A stretch of 64,000 nucleotides of DNA from Segetibacter sp. 3557_3 (GTDB lineage: Bacteria > Bacteroidota > Bacteroidia > Chitinophagales > Chitinophagaceae). A program made the translations under genes and the position numbers. Shown one piece after another: positions 27,950-38,161 of this stretch (position 1 is its first letter; every line of letters begins with the position of its first letter). The notes under the pieces are model-generated. The model worked only from the letters and a program-made list of their open reading frames with translations, was not told the origin of the DNA and made no database searches. The stretch spans positions 868,001-932,000 of the forward strand of contig NZ_SMSK01000001.1 in NCBI RefSeq assembly GCF_004354985.1, written 5' to 3'.

Positions 27950-30900
27950 CTACAAGGGAACTGTTCGTTTGTTGCCTTTGAAATCTGAGATGATAACTTC
28001 CTTTACATCGTTATTTATTTGCAATATCCGGGTGCCCTGCGACAGGAAAGTTGAGCCATAGTAACATTCTACTTTCTGCTTACTGCCGTTCCCGTAAGTA
28101 AGTTCCGCGGTAAATTCCTGGTCCTTGAATTGGATCCACCGGGGCGTGCTTGCCGGCAGACTTGCTGACCTTGCAAAGACCACCATGCTGTCCTGGTTTT
28201 GCGTTGCGAGAAAAAGGTTGCCGCGGGGACTATGAACTCCTGCTAACGCCTTGGCGTCCCCGGGAACATAAAAGCCGCTCTGCGCTAACGGTACCGGGTC
28301 GAAGTTCCCTTTCCCATCCCCTTGCAGGTACAAGCCGTTAAAAGCATCGTGCCGTCCGCTTCCGGGTTCCATGCCGTGGTCATTTCCAACCAATAACAAG
28401 TCGTCGAAACCATCTTCGTTTATGTCCTTATTTATGATACCATATACTGGTGCGGTCTGCGCTTCAAGTGGCAGCGCCTTAATGGTAAACTGACCATTAC
28501 CCTTGTTTTCGAAGTAGCTGCTGTTCATGTCGGTTGCCTTTAACACCAGTGCCCCACGGGTCAAATCCGGTGGCCACAAATCAGCCAGGGAAGCACGACC
28601 AAAAGATTTATAGGTCGGGTACTTTTTGCGGATTGTAATCAGTTGACTAATCAGGTCGTCGCGCGTATGCATAGGGTACGGCTTGCGGGAACTGTCGGTC
28701 GAAAGCGTATAACAAAATAACATTGGATCGAGCCGTCCGTTTTCGTTAAGATCCTTTGCATAAACGGTCATTGGCTCCTGTGCGGTAGCCTTAAAGTTTG
28801 AGTTTAGTCCAAGGTTACCGGCAACGTAATCAATATCGCCATCACGGTCGAAATCACCTGCAACCAGGCTGTTCCACCAGCCAGCATGTTCCTCGACCCC
28901 GGTGTTTTTCGTTATTTCAAAAGTAGTTCCCGTGTTCCTGAGAAAAGTTATGGGCATCCACTCTCCCGCCAGCACCAGGTCGGGTTTGCCATCGTTATTA
29001 AAGTCCGACCATAGCGCATCCGTTATCATCCCGGCATTTGCAAGTGGCAGACAATATTGCGCGGTAACATCCGTAAACTTTCCACCATCATTTCGCAGCA
29101 AGAAACTTCTTGGAGCTGCGGGGTATGCACCTGAAACACTGCGTCCTCCAACAAACAGGTCAAGGTCGCCGTCCTGGTCCCAATCTGCAGCACGCACACA
29201 CGATCCGTTTGCCAACTCCTTCGGCAAGGCAGTTGGAGCCCAATTAAAATACCCATTGCCATCGTTAAGGTACAGTCGGTCCTGGTTTCCCGGATGATCT
29301 GGTGAAAACTCATAGCTGCCTGCAACTACATATAAATCCGGGTCACCGTCGTTGTCTGCATCAAAAAGCAATACCCCCATCTCTTCTGTAGCGGTATTGT
29401 TTTCCTGCAGTATTCTTGCGGGATCGAGGGTAAACTGCCCCTTGGCATCCTGCATGTAAAACACCCCGGGCCTACCAGGCGAACCGGCAATATAAACGTC
29501 TTCAAGACCATTCTTGTCGATATCTGCTACAGCTATTCCAGGACCATACTGGCTGAGTTTGTGAGGCAGTGTTGGTTGAATGTTGTAGTCAACTGCCTCC
29601 TTTTCCTGGTGTTTAAATTTAAGTCCAACCTGCGCGGACACCTCCGCTAAAAGGCCGGAAGGTTTTACGCCATCAGAAAAAGTCGGTGTTTTCGTAGCTG
29701 TCGCTTCGTTGATTGCTATGGTTTGATCAACACCTAATCCGGTTAGCAGTGTAGTAGCCCCGCTGGTCCATGTAACCCGTAGCGAGTCGATCTTAACGGT
29801 TTCGCCAAGGCCGAAATGTGCTTTTGCGTCAACGGTAGACAAGTAACCGCGACATGGCTGGTGTTCGTAAACCTGCTGCCTGCCGCCATAATAAAGCCTT
29901 ACTGTTGCACCGATCGCGGTGAGGTTGCTGTTGGTACCTTTGAGCGACACCGCCAGATAATGGGTTGAATTAGGGCCGGATCTGATCAATGTATTCTCGT
30001 AAACAAAAGCGGTTTCATTGATATTGTTCACCACTACATCGAGGTCGCCATCGTTGTCGAGATCGGCATAGGCCGCACCGTTCGAAAACGAAGGTTTACT
30101 CAACCCCCAGTCTTTCGTAGCATTTTCAAACATAAAGCCTCCTGAATTTTTGAAGGCATAGTTTGATATTTTCACTACAGGTAATTTATCTACCAGTTTG
30201 AGGGAGGTAGTTACCTTGCCAGCAGCCTGCCCGTTATCAAACGAAATGTAGTCGAGATCGGTTACATCGCGGGGTAAGCCATTCGTGATGATGAGATCGC
30301 GAAAGCCGTCGTTGTCGAAATCGGCAACAAGTGGATCCCAGCTCCAGTCTGTTTGATAGATACCAGCCATATAACCAACTTCCTGGAACCTGGGGTGACC
30401 CTCGGGAGTATTGCCGGTATTGAGCTGCAAAACATTGCGTACGTATTGGTGCTGGTAGCCAAACTTTTTGCTGTTGAAGTAATTGTAATATTCGTTGCCC
30501 ATTAACATGCCTTTCTTGCGCAGGTTACTCTCGGGTAACATATCCAGCGCAATTACATCAACGAGCCCGTCGTTGTTGATGTCGACAATGTCGGTGCCCA
30601 TCGTAAACCAGCTGGTATGTTTAAAATATTCAGTGATACGATCGCTGAACGTTCCGTTTCGATTGTTGATGTACAGGATATCGTTAGCATGAAAATCGTT
30701 GCTGACGTAGATGTCGGGCCAGCCATCGGCGTTGACATCCGAAATGGATGCGGCATGGCCCCAGCCTTCTATAAGGATCCCTGCTTCCCGCGACACATCG
30801 GTGAACGTTTGGTTGCCATTGTTCCGGTAGAGATGGTCGGTGTTCAGGGCGCTGCCATCAACTACTTTTGGCCTGAACTTAATGGATGTTTTTGGGTCAT

Positions 30901-31501
30901 CAAGGGTATTTGTCACCAGGTACATGTCGAGGTCACCATCATGATCGTAGTCGAAGAAAACCCCCTGGGTACTGTAACCATCATCTGCTAAACCATAACT
31001 GGTCGCCATTTCTTTAAATACGGGTATGCCTTGCTTGTTCACCCCCTGGTTGATGTACAGCAGGTTTTTGCGCTTTGATTTGGCTTTTCTGAAAGTGGCA
31101 CATACATAGATGTCCAGCCAGCCGTCTGCATTGATGTCAACTACAGAAACACCAGAACACCAGCGTCCCTCTCCTGTTACGCCTGCGCTGGCGGTGATGT
31201 CGCGAAACTTCATCCCGCCTTCATTCAGGTAGAGTTTGTTCGAAACCATGTTACCGGAAAAATACATGTCCGGGCGACCATCGTTATTGAAATCACCAAT
31301 GCCGACGCCACCCCCGTTATAGATGTATGCCTCATTGAGGATGTTAAGGCTGTCGGTTTCGGTAATGGTGTTTTTAAAGGTTACCCCTGTCTGCGTTTGC
31401 GGCAGCAGATTAAACAATGTCGGTTTTTGGGCGTGACCCACCAACAGAAGCAAGGAACTACACACAAATACCAGGATCGGCTTTAAAAAATGGCGAAGCA
31501 T
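27950..31501 (-). CDS. FG-GAP/VCBS repeat protein with ASPIC/UnbV domain
   Basis: 1183 residues from the ATG at 31501, which opens the signal peptide 'MLRHFLKPILVFVCSSLLLLVGHAQ'; the longer frame would need a TTG. About fourteen Asp/Asn-rich calcium-loop motifs of the D-x-N/D-x-D/N-G-x-x-D form recur along the chain ('DFNNDGRPDMYF', 'DINADGWLDIYV', 'DLDNDGDLDVVV', 'DWDQDGDLDLFV', 'DINEDGFDDLLL'), implying two beta-propellers. Between them, about residues 500-590, lies the ASPIC/UnbV segment ('AIGATVRLYYGGRQQVYEH', 'HFGLGETVKIDSLRVTWTSG'). Such proteins are often encoded in Bacteroidota glycan loci; the role is presumed carbohydrate or surface binding. Divergent from the haloperoxidase gene. 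Confidence 0.88.
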   Translation of the reverse strand: MLRHFLKPILVFVCSSLLLLVGHAQKPTLFNLLPQTQTGVTFKNTITETDSLNILNEAYIYNGGGVGIGDFNNDGRPDMYFSGNMVSNKLYLNEGGMKFRDITASAGVTGEGRWCSGVSVVDINADGWLDIYVCATFRKAKSKRKNLLYINQGVNKQGIPVFKEMATSYGLADDGYSTQGVFFDYDHDGDLDMYLVTNTLDDPKTSIKFRPKVVDGSALNTDHLYRNNGNQTFTDVSREAGILIEGWGHAASISDVNADGWPDIYVSNDFHANDILYINNRNGTFSDRITEYFKHTSWFTMGTDIVDINNDGLVDVIALDMLPESNLRKKGMLMGNEYYNYFNSKKFGYQHQYVRNVLQLNTGNTPEGHPRFQEVGYMAGIYQTDWSWDPLVADFDNDGFRDLIITNGLPRDVTDLDYISFDNGQAAGKVTTSLKLVDKLPVVKISNYAFKNSGGFMFENATKDWGLSKPSFSNGAAYADLDNDGDLDVVVNNINETAFVYENTLIRSGPNSTHYLAVSLKGTNSNLTAIGATVRLYYGGRQQVYEHQPCRGYLSTVDAKAHFGLGETVKIDSLRVTWTSGATTLLTGLGVDQTIAINEATATKTPTFSDGVKPSGLLAEVSAQVGLKFKHQEKEAVDYNIQPTLPHKLSQYGPGIAVADIDKNGLEDVYIAGSPGRPGVFYMQDAKGQFTLDPARILQENNTATEEMGVLLFDADNDGDPDLYVVAGSYEFSPDHPGNQDRLYLNDGNGYFNWAPTALPKELANGSCVRAADWDQDGDLDLFVGGRSVSGAYPAAPRSFLLRNDGGKFTDVTAQYCLPLANAGMITDALWSDFNNDGKPDLVLAGEWMPITFLRNTGTTFEITKNTGVEEHAGWWNSLVAGDFDRDGDIDYVAGNLGLNSNFKATAQEPMTVYAKDLNENGRLDPMLFCYTLSTDSSRKPYPMHTRDDLISQLITIRKKYPTYKSFGRASLADLWPPDLTRGALVLKATDMNSSYFENKGNGQFTIKALPLEAQTAPVYGIINKDINEDGFDDLLLVGNDHGMEPGSGRHDAFNGLYLQGDGKGNFDPVPLAQSGFYVPGDAKALAGVHSPRGNLFLATQNQDSMVVFARSASLPASTPRWIQFKDQEFTAELTYGNGSKQKVECYYGSTFLSQGTRILQINNDVKEVIISDFKGNKRTVPL

Positions 31502-31566
31502 AATTGAAAGTATCAATTTTCACGAAAATCAAAACATTTTCATCGCTGAACCGCACTTACTCAACC

Positions 31567-31598
31567 TTTGGTTCAGATGAACGAAAGTTTTACTTTTG
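31567..31598 (+). promoter_or_regulatory. Bacteroidota-type promoter for the haloperoxidase/PAP2 gene
   Basis: TTTG (31567-31570), 20-bp spacer, TACTTTTG (31591-31598): an exact match to the primary Bacteroidota sigma consensus TTTG-N19-21-TAnnTTTG. Predicted transcription start is about 31605, which supports the ATG at 31641 rather than the upstream in-frame codon at 31596. Confidence 0.75.
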
Positions 31599-31640
31599 GT
31601 TGAGGGCCGCAGATTTTCTGTTGCGAAGCCAGATTGTGCC

Positions 31641-32999
31641 ATGAAAATGATTTTCCTGCTTGTTTTTTGCTGCGTGCTAGTCACTACACCTGTTTTTGCA
31701 ACAAAAGACTGGAGACATACCACTGAAAACGCAGCTTTTGTACACCGGGCGATCAAAAACGTTACCGACATCATCGTTTTCGACATTTATTCTCCACCAG
31801 TGGCCAGTCGCACCTATGCGTATACGACAATTGCCGGTTACGAAGCTGCACTACCGGCAAATCCCGGCTATAGGAGTTTTGCCGGGCAACTCACAGGTTT
31901 AAACCCCTTACCTGTATTAACCTCCGAGAAGCCGGCTTTCAGTGCAAGCTTGTCCGCGGTAACAGCAATAGTACATGTTGCCAAAACGATGATAATTTCA
32001 GAACAAAAATTGGTTACCGCCTACGAACAGTTGTTAAAAGAATTTGAGCAGTCCGGTATGCCGAAGGAAACTTACCAGAACTCAATAGCGTATGGCAAAA
32101 TGGTGTCGGTTCATATACTAGCATGGGCTGCTAAAGACAACTACAGGCAGACACGCTCCCTTCCCCGTTACTCTATCATCGAAGAACCCGACACGTGGAA
32201 ACCAACCCCACCGGCCTATATAAAAGCTATAGAGCCGCATTGGAGCAGGATCCGTCCGTTTGTAATTGACTCGGCGCAACAGTTTACCCCACCGCCGCCA
32301 ACAAAGTTTTCGACTGATACCAGTGCACCTTTCTACCAGGAAGCGCTATCGGTGTACAAGGCTGGTTTAAAGCTTACTCCCCGTCAGGAAGAACTTGCGA
32401 ACTTCTGGGATTGCAATCCCTTTAAAATGAATGTAAGGGGCCACGTACTTTTTGCAACAAAAAAAATTTCACCGGGGGGCCACTGGATAAACATAACGGC
32501 ACTTTGTTCTAAAAAAGCCGGGGCCGGCATTGCCCAGTCTCTTGAAGCATATGCCTCCGTGGCCATTGCAATAGCCGATGGTTTTATCAGTTGCTGGGAC
32601 GAAAAGTACCGGAGCAATGTTATCCGCCCGGAAACATATATCAACCAATACATCGATCCGAACTGGCAACCTCTACTACAAACCCCACCCTTCCCGGAGT
32701 ATACAAGCGGGCACAGTGTAATTTCGACTGCCGCCGCCATTATGCTGAGCCGTTTGTTCGGTGAGCATTTCAACTTTACCGATTCATCGGAAATGGAGTT
32801 TGGCTTACCAGCCAGGAAATTTAAATCGTTTAAAGACGCAGCTGCGGAAGCAGCAATCAGCAGGTACTATGGAGGTATTCATTACATGCCTGCGATCGAA
32901 AACGGTATCAAAGAAGGGGGACAAGTTGGAACGTATGTTAGCAGGAAACTGGTAACGCGAAAAGAAAACAGCACGGTTACAGCAGCAATGAGCAAGTAA
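31641..32999 (+). CDS. vanadium-dependent haloperoxidase / PAP2 superfamily protein
   Basis: 452 residues with signal peptide 'MIFLLVFCCVLVTTPVFA'. The three phosphate/vanadate-site motifs are present in order: K-x6-RP as Lys322 to Pro330 in 'KYRSNVIRP', 'SGH' at 356-358 in 'EYTSGHSVIS', and SR-x5-H as Ser407/Arg408/His414 in 'ISRYYGGIH'. This matches bacterial vanadium haloperoxidases and related lipid phosphatases; the two cannot be separated by sequence. In Bacteroidota these genes often stand next to FG-GAP/UnbV genes, as here (divergent, about 140 bp between starts), so a shared role is likely but unknown. Confidence 0.85.
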   Translation: MKMIFLLVFCCVLVTTPVFATKDWRHTTENAAFVHRAIKNVTDIIVFDIYSPPVASRTYAYTTIAGYEAALPANPGYRSFAGQLTGLNPLPVLTSEKPAFSASLSAVTAIVHVAKTMIISEQKLVTAYEQLLKEFEQSGMPKETYQNSIAYGKMVSVHILAWAAKDNYRQTRSLPRYSIIEEPDTWKPTPPAYIKAIEPHWSRIRPFVIDSAQQFTPPPPTKFSTDTSAPFYQEALSVYKAGLKLTPRQEELANFWDCNPFKMNVRGHVLFATKKISPGGHWINITALCSKKAGAGIAQSLEAYASVAIAIADGFISCWDEKYRSNVIRPETYINQYIDPNWQPLLQTPPFPEYTSGHSVISTAAAIMLSRLFGEHFNFTDSSEMEFGLPARKFKSFKDAAAEAAISRYYGGIHYMPAIENGIKEGGQVGTYVSRKLVTRKENSTVTAAMSK

Positions 33000-33059
33000 C
33001 GGCTAGTGAAACAAGCATCGCCAGCCATTTGCTTTTTCTTGTGGACCCCGCTGCAGAAC

Positions 33060-33130
33060 ACCTGTTAAGTATCCTTGCGTCGCGCTCCCGTCCGAATGGC
33101 TTCAGCGGGGGGCTTGTGCTTATAAGTATA
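33060..33130. repeat. core fragment of palindromic element, family i
   Basis: CTTGCGTCGCGCTCCCGTCC followed by GAATGGCTTCAGCGGGGGGC resembles the core in the element at 12767-12954. Terminal repeats are absent. Confidence 0.4.
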
Positions 33131-33190
33131 CGCACTATCCTACATGCTTCCAAATAGCCACACGCTTAGTACATGGCAATTCGCGGGACG

Positions 33191-36157
33191 CTATTTTAGA
33201 GCTTCGTAAACCTCCAGTTCAATTATGCTTAAAGTTCCTTTTGCATCTTTGTCGTCTCTTGCTACACCATCATCCAGCTTTTTACCGGATACTTCCACAC
33301 CCAGGTCTTCACCCTGTACTTTTGATACGTCGGCCAGTTGTATTTTCACTCTTTTTCCGGTCTGGGGCTTGCACTTTATCGTATAATATCCTAGGCTTGG
33401 TTTGGTTAAACCCCTGAAAGCTTCTTTGCCGTCAACCGTGATCACCAGTGGGTAAACTCGCGATCGAAAGTTATTGAGCTTAACACATATCTCGCTAATC
33501 GTTGCGGCTCTCTCGAGTTCATATTCTATCCATGCAGTGGACAGTTTTCCGTCGTTCACCCAATCACTAAGTTCATTATCGTCGTAGCTCATGGCGGCTG
33601 TATCGGTGTTGGCGCCTGCGACTGCCCCTATGATGTTGATTGGGGTACGTGTAACATTGAACGATGGTGTTGAGGGTGTTGGTCCTCTTTCGAGTCGTGT
33701 TGGTAAGCCCGCCGATGGCAGTACCTGTGTTAAACCGTTGGTTACAGGAAATGCTTTGGTCGACAAGTTTATAGATGCACTTTTTAGTCCTTCTGCATTC
33801 GCCGTAATTGTTATTACACCGGGGTTAGTGGTTGAACGCACCAGGAACCGGTTTACCCCATTTTCAACCGGAAAGCTTTTCTCGAGCACATAATTGCCGG
33901 GACCCATCGCCATTCCACCCCGCCATTCGCCGGCGCCCTTCAAATCATAAGTGATCATATTTAGAGCTGTGGGGCATCGACTTCCTTTAGCATCAATAAC
34001 CTCAACTTCCACCAGCGCCAGGTCGTGCCCGTCGGCAACAAACGGGGTTGGCCGTTTAACAGCGGTCAAGCGCAGCCCTGCTGGTTCACCCGCTGTATGG
34101 ATCCGGGCCGTACTTTGCTGCCTTCCCTGTGCATCGTAGCCTACGGCACTAATGTTCCCGGCCTGGTACACAACCTCCTTAAACGTAAACAGGAAGCCAT
34201 TGCTTTTTTCACCAAAGCCTTGCGACTTACCATTTACTTTAAGTTCAACCCTTTCGGCAGTAGACACAACAAAGATGTCTTTCTTAACACCTGCAGCGTA
34301 GTTCCAATGACCGATAATGTGGGTACGGGCTTTTTCAGGACTAACCCAGCCATCCCACATCACCTCGTGTGCATAAAAATTTTGTTTTTTAATCCTCAAA
34401 GCATCTACCTCCCCACTACGGCGATAGTTCTCTTCACCCCGGTGATGGGTATTGGTCTCTGACCATATGATGTTGACCCCACCACTGCTTACGCGTTTGC
34501 CGGTTCCTGGTCTTTCGTTCCAGAACTCAAACCATCGCTTTACATTCTCCACAGCATGGCTTTCCATATTGCGGTTATAGGTCGAGGCATCCTGGCCATT
34601 GTATTTGGGCCCTTCACCATCCTTATGAAATGGCGGAGAGTATTCGTCCCAGTACTTTCTTGAGCCCTCGTCCCTTGAGTATTCCATGGCCCACATCGGT
34701 ATGTCTCCACTTTTGTTGGTGTACAACATCTCGCCGCCGTATTCAGCGGCCTTGCTATCCAACATCTCCCTGGAACCAATCGCCCTTCCACCATGAGGGT
34801 CGTACTGATCCCGGATGGCTTTCATCTCCTGCATATGCTTTTCGCTGATCGACTCGTTGCCGCACTCGTAGAAAATGATGCTTGGGTTATTTTTATTGTA
34901 GATGATGGCATCGCGCATTACTGCCTTCCGCTGCTCCCATCTTGTACCATCAACGTCTTTTTCTGCATCCCCTGCGGGCATTGCCTGCAGCAGCCCTACC
35001 CGGTCACAACTTTCTACATCCTGCTTCCAAGGAGAAATGTGCATCCAACGTACCAGGTTTCCCCCACTTTCCACCATCAGCTTGTTGCTGTAATCACTTA
35101 ACCATGCCGGAACCGATAACCCAATTGCCGGCCACTCATTTGATGTTCGCTGTGCATAGCCGTGCACCATGAGCACCCGGTCGTTCAGGTAAATCATCCC
35201 GTTTTCGAACGCTGTTTTTCTTAACCCGGTTTTGGTATGCACCACATCGGTGGGTTTACCGTTGATGCTAAGTGTTGTTTGCACATTGTACAAGTAACCG
35301 TAACCCCAGCTCCAGAAATGGAGACCAGCTACCAGTGAAGCAGCTTTTACAATTTTGGTTTCACCCGGAGCAATACTGATTTTGTCGCCGGAAAAGTGTT
35401 TAACCACTTGCCCATTCAATTCACTAATTGTTACCGAATAGGTGATTGCTTGTGGCTGACCACTTTCGTTTTTCACTTCAGATTCGGCATGTATTGTTGC
35501 CGAGCTACCCTTGATATTATAGTTGTCGGCATATATGTAAACCCCGGTTGTACCTAAATTTAAATTGAGGGGAAGGGTCTGATAAACTTTAGGAACGATA
35601 TGCAGGTAAACATTTTTATTGATGCCACCGTAGTTGGCATTGAAGTTTTTATCTTCCCATTGATATTTCGTGTTGGTAGCCTTCTCCCGGTAATCCCAGC
35701 TGTTGTCAATTCTTACCGCAATGATATTTTCGTCAGCACCATGCTTCACAACATCGGTTACATCAAAGCCAAAGGCCGTGACACCATTTTCATGTAAGCC
35801 GATGTGTTTACCGTTGAGGTAAAAGTCGCCCGCCTGCCGGATGCCTTCAAACTCGAGAAATATTTTCTGGCCCTTTGCAGATGCAGGTAATTTGAAACAT
35901 TTGCGATACCATGCGATACCCGTTGACAGGTCAACAATATCCTTCCTGAAAGCCTCGTCTTCGTTCCATGCCCATGGCAGGGTTACTTTCTTCCAGGAGG
36001 CATCGTCTGCACCCGGTTGTTCCAACCCTTTTGCATCGCCAACAAATACCTTCCATCCCGGGTTGAAATTGTATTTGACCCTTTGCGCCCGGCCAGGCTG
36101 TGCAAGAAGCAATCCGGTTAATAAAAAAACGAAAATGCGTACGGTGTAAGTTTTCAT
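33191..36157 (-). CDS. large glycoside hydrolase family 2 protein (beta-galactosidase-like) with C-terminal accessory domains
   Basis: 988 residues, signal peptide ending 'QPGRAQ'. Sugar-binding jelly roll about 28-195 ('WYRKCFKLPASAKGQKIFLEFEGIRQAGDFYLNGKHIG'), immunoglobulin-like domain, then the TIM barrel with acid/base Glu435 in 'YECGNESISE' and nucleophile Glu492 in 'WAMEYSRDE'. Downstream follow a DUF4982-like domain ('VKKDIFVVSTAERVELKVNGKSQGFGEKSNGF'), an invasin/Ig-like domain ('PTPFVADGHDLALVEVEVIDAKG') and a final galactose-binding-like discoidin fold (about 850-988). Predicted exo-acting, secreted. It is a single gene, separated from the main hydrolase cluster by the FG-GAP and haloperoxidase genes. 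Confidence 0.9.
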   Translation of the reverse strand: MKTYTVRIFVFLLTGLLLAQPGRAQRVKYNFNPGWKVFVGDAKGLEQPGADDASWKKVTLPWAWNEDEAFRKDIVDLSTGIAWYRKCFKLPASAKGQKIFLEFEGIRQAGDFYLNGKHIGLHENGVTAFGFDVTDVVKHGADENIIAVRIDNSWDYREKATNTKYQWEDKNFNANYGGINKNVYLHIVPKVYQTLPLNLNLGTTGVYIYADNYNIKGSSATIHAESEVKNESGQPQAITYSVTISELNGQVVKHFSGDKISIAPGETKIVKAASLVAGLHFWSWGYGYLYNVQTTLSINGKPTDVVHTKTGLRKTAFENGMIYLNDRVLMVHGYAQRTSNEWPAIGLSVPAWLSDYSNKLMVESGGNLVRWMHISPWKQDVESCDRVGLLQAMPAGDAEKDVDGTRWEQRKAVMRDAIIYNKNNPSIIFYECGNESISEKHMQEMKAIRDQYDPHGGRAIGSREMLDSKAAEYGGEMLYTNKSGDIPMWAMEYSRDEGSRKYWDEYSPPFHKDGEGPKYNGQDASTYNRNMESHAVENVKRWFEFWNERPGTGKRVSSGGVNIIWSETNTHHRGEENYRRSGEVDALRIKKQNFYAHEVMWDGWVSPEKARTHIIGHWNYAAGVKKDIFVVSTAERVELKVNGKSQGFGEKSNGFLFTFKEVVYQAGNISAVGYDAQGRQQSTARIHTAGEPAGLRLTAVKRPTPFVADGHDLALVEVEVIDAKGSRCPTALNMITYDLKGAGEWRGGMAMGPGNYVLEKSFPVENGVNRFLVRSTTNPGVITITANAEGLKSASINLSTKAFPVTNGLTQVLPSAGLPTRLERGPTPSTPSFNVTRTPINIIGAVAGANTDTAAMSYDDNELSDWVNDGKLSTAWIEYELERAATISEICVKLNNFRSRVYPLVITVDGKEAFRGLTKPSLGYYTIKCKPQTGKRVKIQLADVSKVQGEDLGVEVSGKKLDDGVARDDKDAKGTLSIIELEVYEALK

Positions 36158-36703
36158 ATGACGTTATAAAGCAGCAATAGTTACTCAGTTGATAAAGCCG
36201 GGATCCTAAAAACAATTCGTTTACAAACCAACTAATCCCTTTACGATGTTGACCTAGGAATCAATCAGGCGATTCGTATTGTGCTGTTGACTTAACATGA
36301 ACTATGCACAACCATCAGCTGTAAACATTAGCAGGAAAGTTCGGGGAATAATGATAAGCATCTAACCTGCCCTATCCTGCATCCCTGATCGCTACAAATC
36401 GGCACATAGTCTGCCAGCTGTTGTCCCCTGCGCATAACCATGTGCACCCGGTAAACCTTGCATGCAAAACATCAATGGAAGGTGACCCGGCAATCATTCT
36501 GTCTGTAATGCTGGAATTTCTATCCGAATACCCGCGGGCACAACCGGACTTTTCGACATTGCTCTGCTGGTCATATCCCGGACTTATATCCAAGGTGAAA
36601 TAATGTTCTATTTACATCACGTCAGATATTGGGTAAAGGACATTCCTTGAAATACTATCTACCTTGTGTATGAGAATACTATCCAATGGCATAATCTCCG
36701 GAC
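36158..36703. other. divergent intergenic region, 546 bp
   Basis: Lies between the large GH2 gene and the cyclase gene and must hold both promoters. No -7/-33 pair, repeat or RNA is convincing. Confidence 0.4.
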
Positions 36704-37753
36704 ATGCAACCCCATTTCATAAGCAAATTCAAAACCCTGGGCCTGATTTGCCTATTCACAAGTTTGGCCGGGGTAGTATATCAACTCATCGACCAGGATC
36801 GCCTCGATCGTAAAAGCGTGTTGATCGGGTTCCCTCTCGGCCTTGCCTTCGGCTTGCTGGAATTATTCCTGTTCCCGAAAGCTAAAACGCACTTTCGGCA
36901 ATGGTCATTTACAGGAATTCTTGTCATCAAATCCCTGCTCTACACGACCGTTATTTATGCTGTCACAGTTGCCGTAGCAGCTATTGACGGGTTGTTTAGA
37001 GGTCGCACAATCGGTGAGCTTCTGGCTTTGGTAACGTCTTCGAAACAATTGATTTTAGTCGTTTATACCCTTGCAATCTACAGCTTACTTGTATTGTTCC
37101 TGCAGATCAACCACCTGCTCGGTCAGGGGGTTTTGTGGAAATTTATCATGGGCCGGTATCATAAACCCCGCGAGGAGGAAAGGATCTTTATGTTCCTTGA
37201 TATGAAGTCATCCACTACCATTGCAGAGCAACTGGGGCATGTACGTTTCTATACCCTGCTTAACGAAATCTTCCATGAAATTTCAGAACCCGTACTGCAA
37301 ACCGGAGCGGAAATCTATCAATATGTAGGCGATGAAGTGGTTCTTACATGGCAAGTTGAGCATGGCCTGAAAAACTCAAATTGCCTGAAATCGTTTTTCA
37401 TGTTCCAGGAAAACCTGCTCAGAAATAGCGACCATTATCTTAGAAATTTTGGCGTAAAACCGGTATTCAAAGCGGGACTGCATTTTGGTAAAGTTGTAAG
37501 TGCTCAAATTGGTGATCTAAAACGGGAGATTGTGTATAACGGAGATGTGCTAAATACGACTTCACGAATCCAGGATCAATGTAATAAATACGGGCGGGAT
37601 TGCCTCGTATCAGAACAGCTTATGAACCGGCTTGAACAAAAAAACGGCTTCCGGTGGGAAAGGATAGACAAGGTATTGCTTCGCGGCAAGGAAACAGAAG
37701 TCGAACTGTATAGTGTAATCAATATCCAACCCGCTTCGCGGGTTCCGGATTAA
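36704..37753 (+). CDS. membrane-bound adenylate/guanylate cyclase (class III)
   Basis: 349 residues. Four hydrophobic segments (about 10-30, 38-56, 64-90, 108-132) form an N-terminal membrane domain, followed by a cytosolic class III cyclase domain from about residue 155. Metal-binding aspartates are in 'FMFLDMKSST' (about 165) and 'YVGDEVVLTW' (about 209), and the transition-state pair in 'GDVLNTTSRIQ' (Asn...Arg). It probably makes cAMP or cGMP in response to a membrane signal. It stands alone and ends in an intrinsic terminator. Confidence 0.88.
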   Translation: MQPHFISKFKTLGLICLFTSLAGVVYQLIDQDRLDRKSVLIGFPLGLAFGLLELFLFPKAKTHFRQWSFTGILVIKSLLYTTVIYAVTVAVAAIDGLFRGRTIGELLALVTSSKQLILVVYTLAIYSLLVLFLQINHLLGQGVLWKFIMGRYHKPREEERIFMFLDMKSSTTIAEQLGHVRFYTLLNEIFHEISEPVLQTGAEIYQYVGDEVVLTWQVEHGLKNSNCLKSFFMFQENLLRNSDHYLRNFGVKPVFKAGLHFGKVVSAQIGDLKREIVYNGDVLNTTSRIQDQCNKYGRDCLVSEQLMNRLEQKNGFRWERIDKVLLRGKETEVELYSVINIQPASRVPD

Positions 37754-37800
37754 CGAAATTCGAAAACACACAACAGGTAAAAACAGCATAATGCCGGCTA

Positions 37801-37832
37801 ACTGGTAGGCCCTTACGCTACCAGGTTTTTTT
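37801..37832 (+). terminator. intrinsic terminator of the cyclase gene
   Basis: CTGGTAG (37802-37808) pairs with CTACCAG (37818-37824), followed by GTTTTTTT; 48 bp after the stop codon. Confidence 0.8.
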
Positions 37833-37854
37833 ATGGAACCGGCAGTGGAGTTTA

Positions 37855-37966
37855 ATGCGGCTCCGGTTGTCCGCCCGGATGAACCAGTTCGGACGGGTGT
37901 CACTCCCTTGTACTTCTTGAAACCCTATTTAGCGGAGTTCCTTGCTGGCGATAATTAAACGACATT
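37855..37966. repeat. partial palindromic element, family i
   Basis: Core CCGCCCGGATGAACC...TTCGGACGGGTGTCACTCCCTTGTAC, with the right-end motif TTAAACGACATTT at about 37955-37967. The left end is not recognisable. The rest of the gap to 38161 shows nothing. Confidence 0.5.
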
Positions 37967-38161
37967 TTTCAAGCCCTTGCCAACCTTTTTATTTGTGGTG
38001 AGTCCGGCTCAGGAGCAATCTTAAATAGAAATTACTAATTCCTTAAACCACATTTTAAAAAAGACACTTAATAAGGCACACAAAATTGACAAACCAGAAA
38101 GTAGACTAAGGGGAGCAATAAACATTCTGCCAAGGGGTTTAATTATTAAGCTAAAGTTGAA

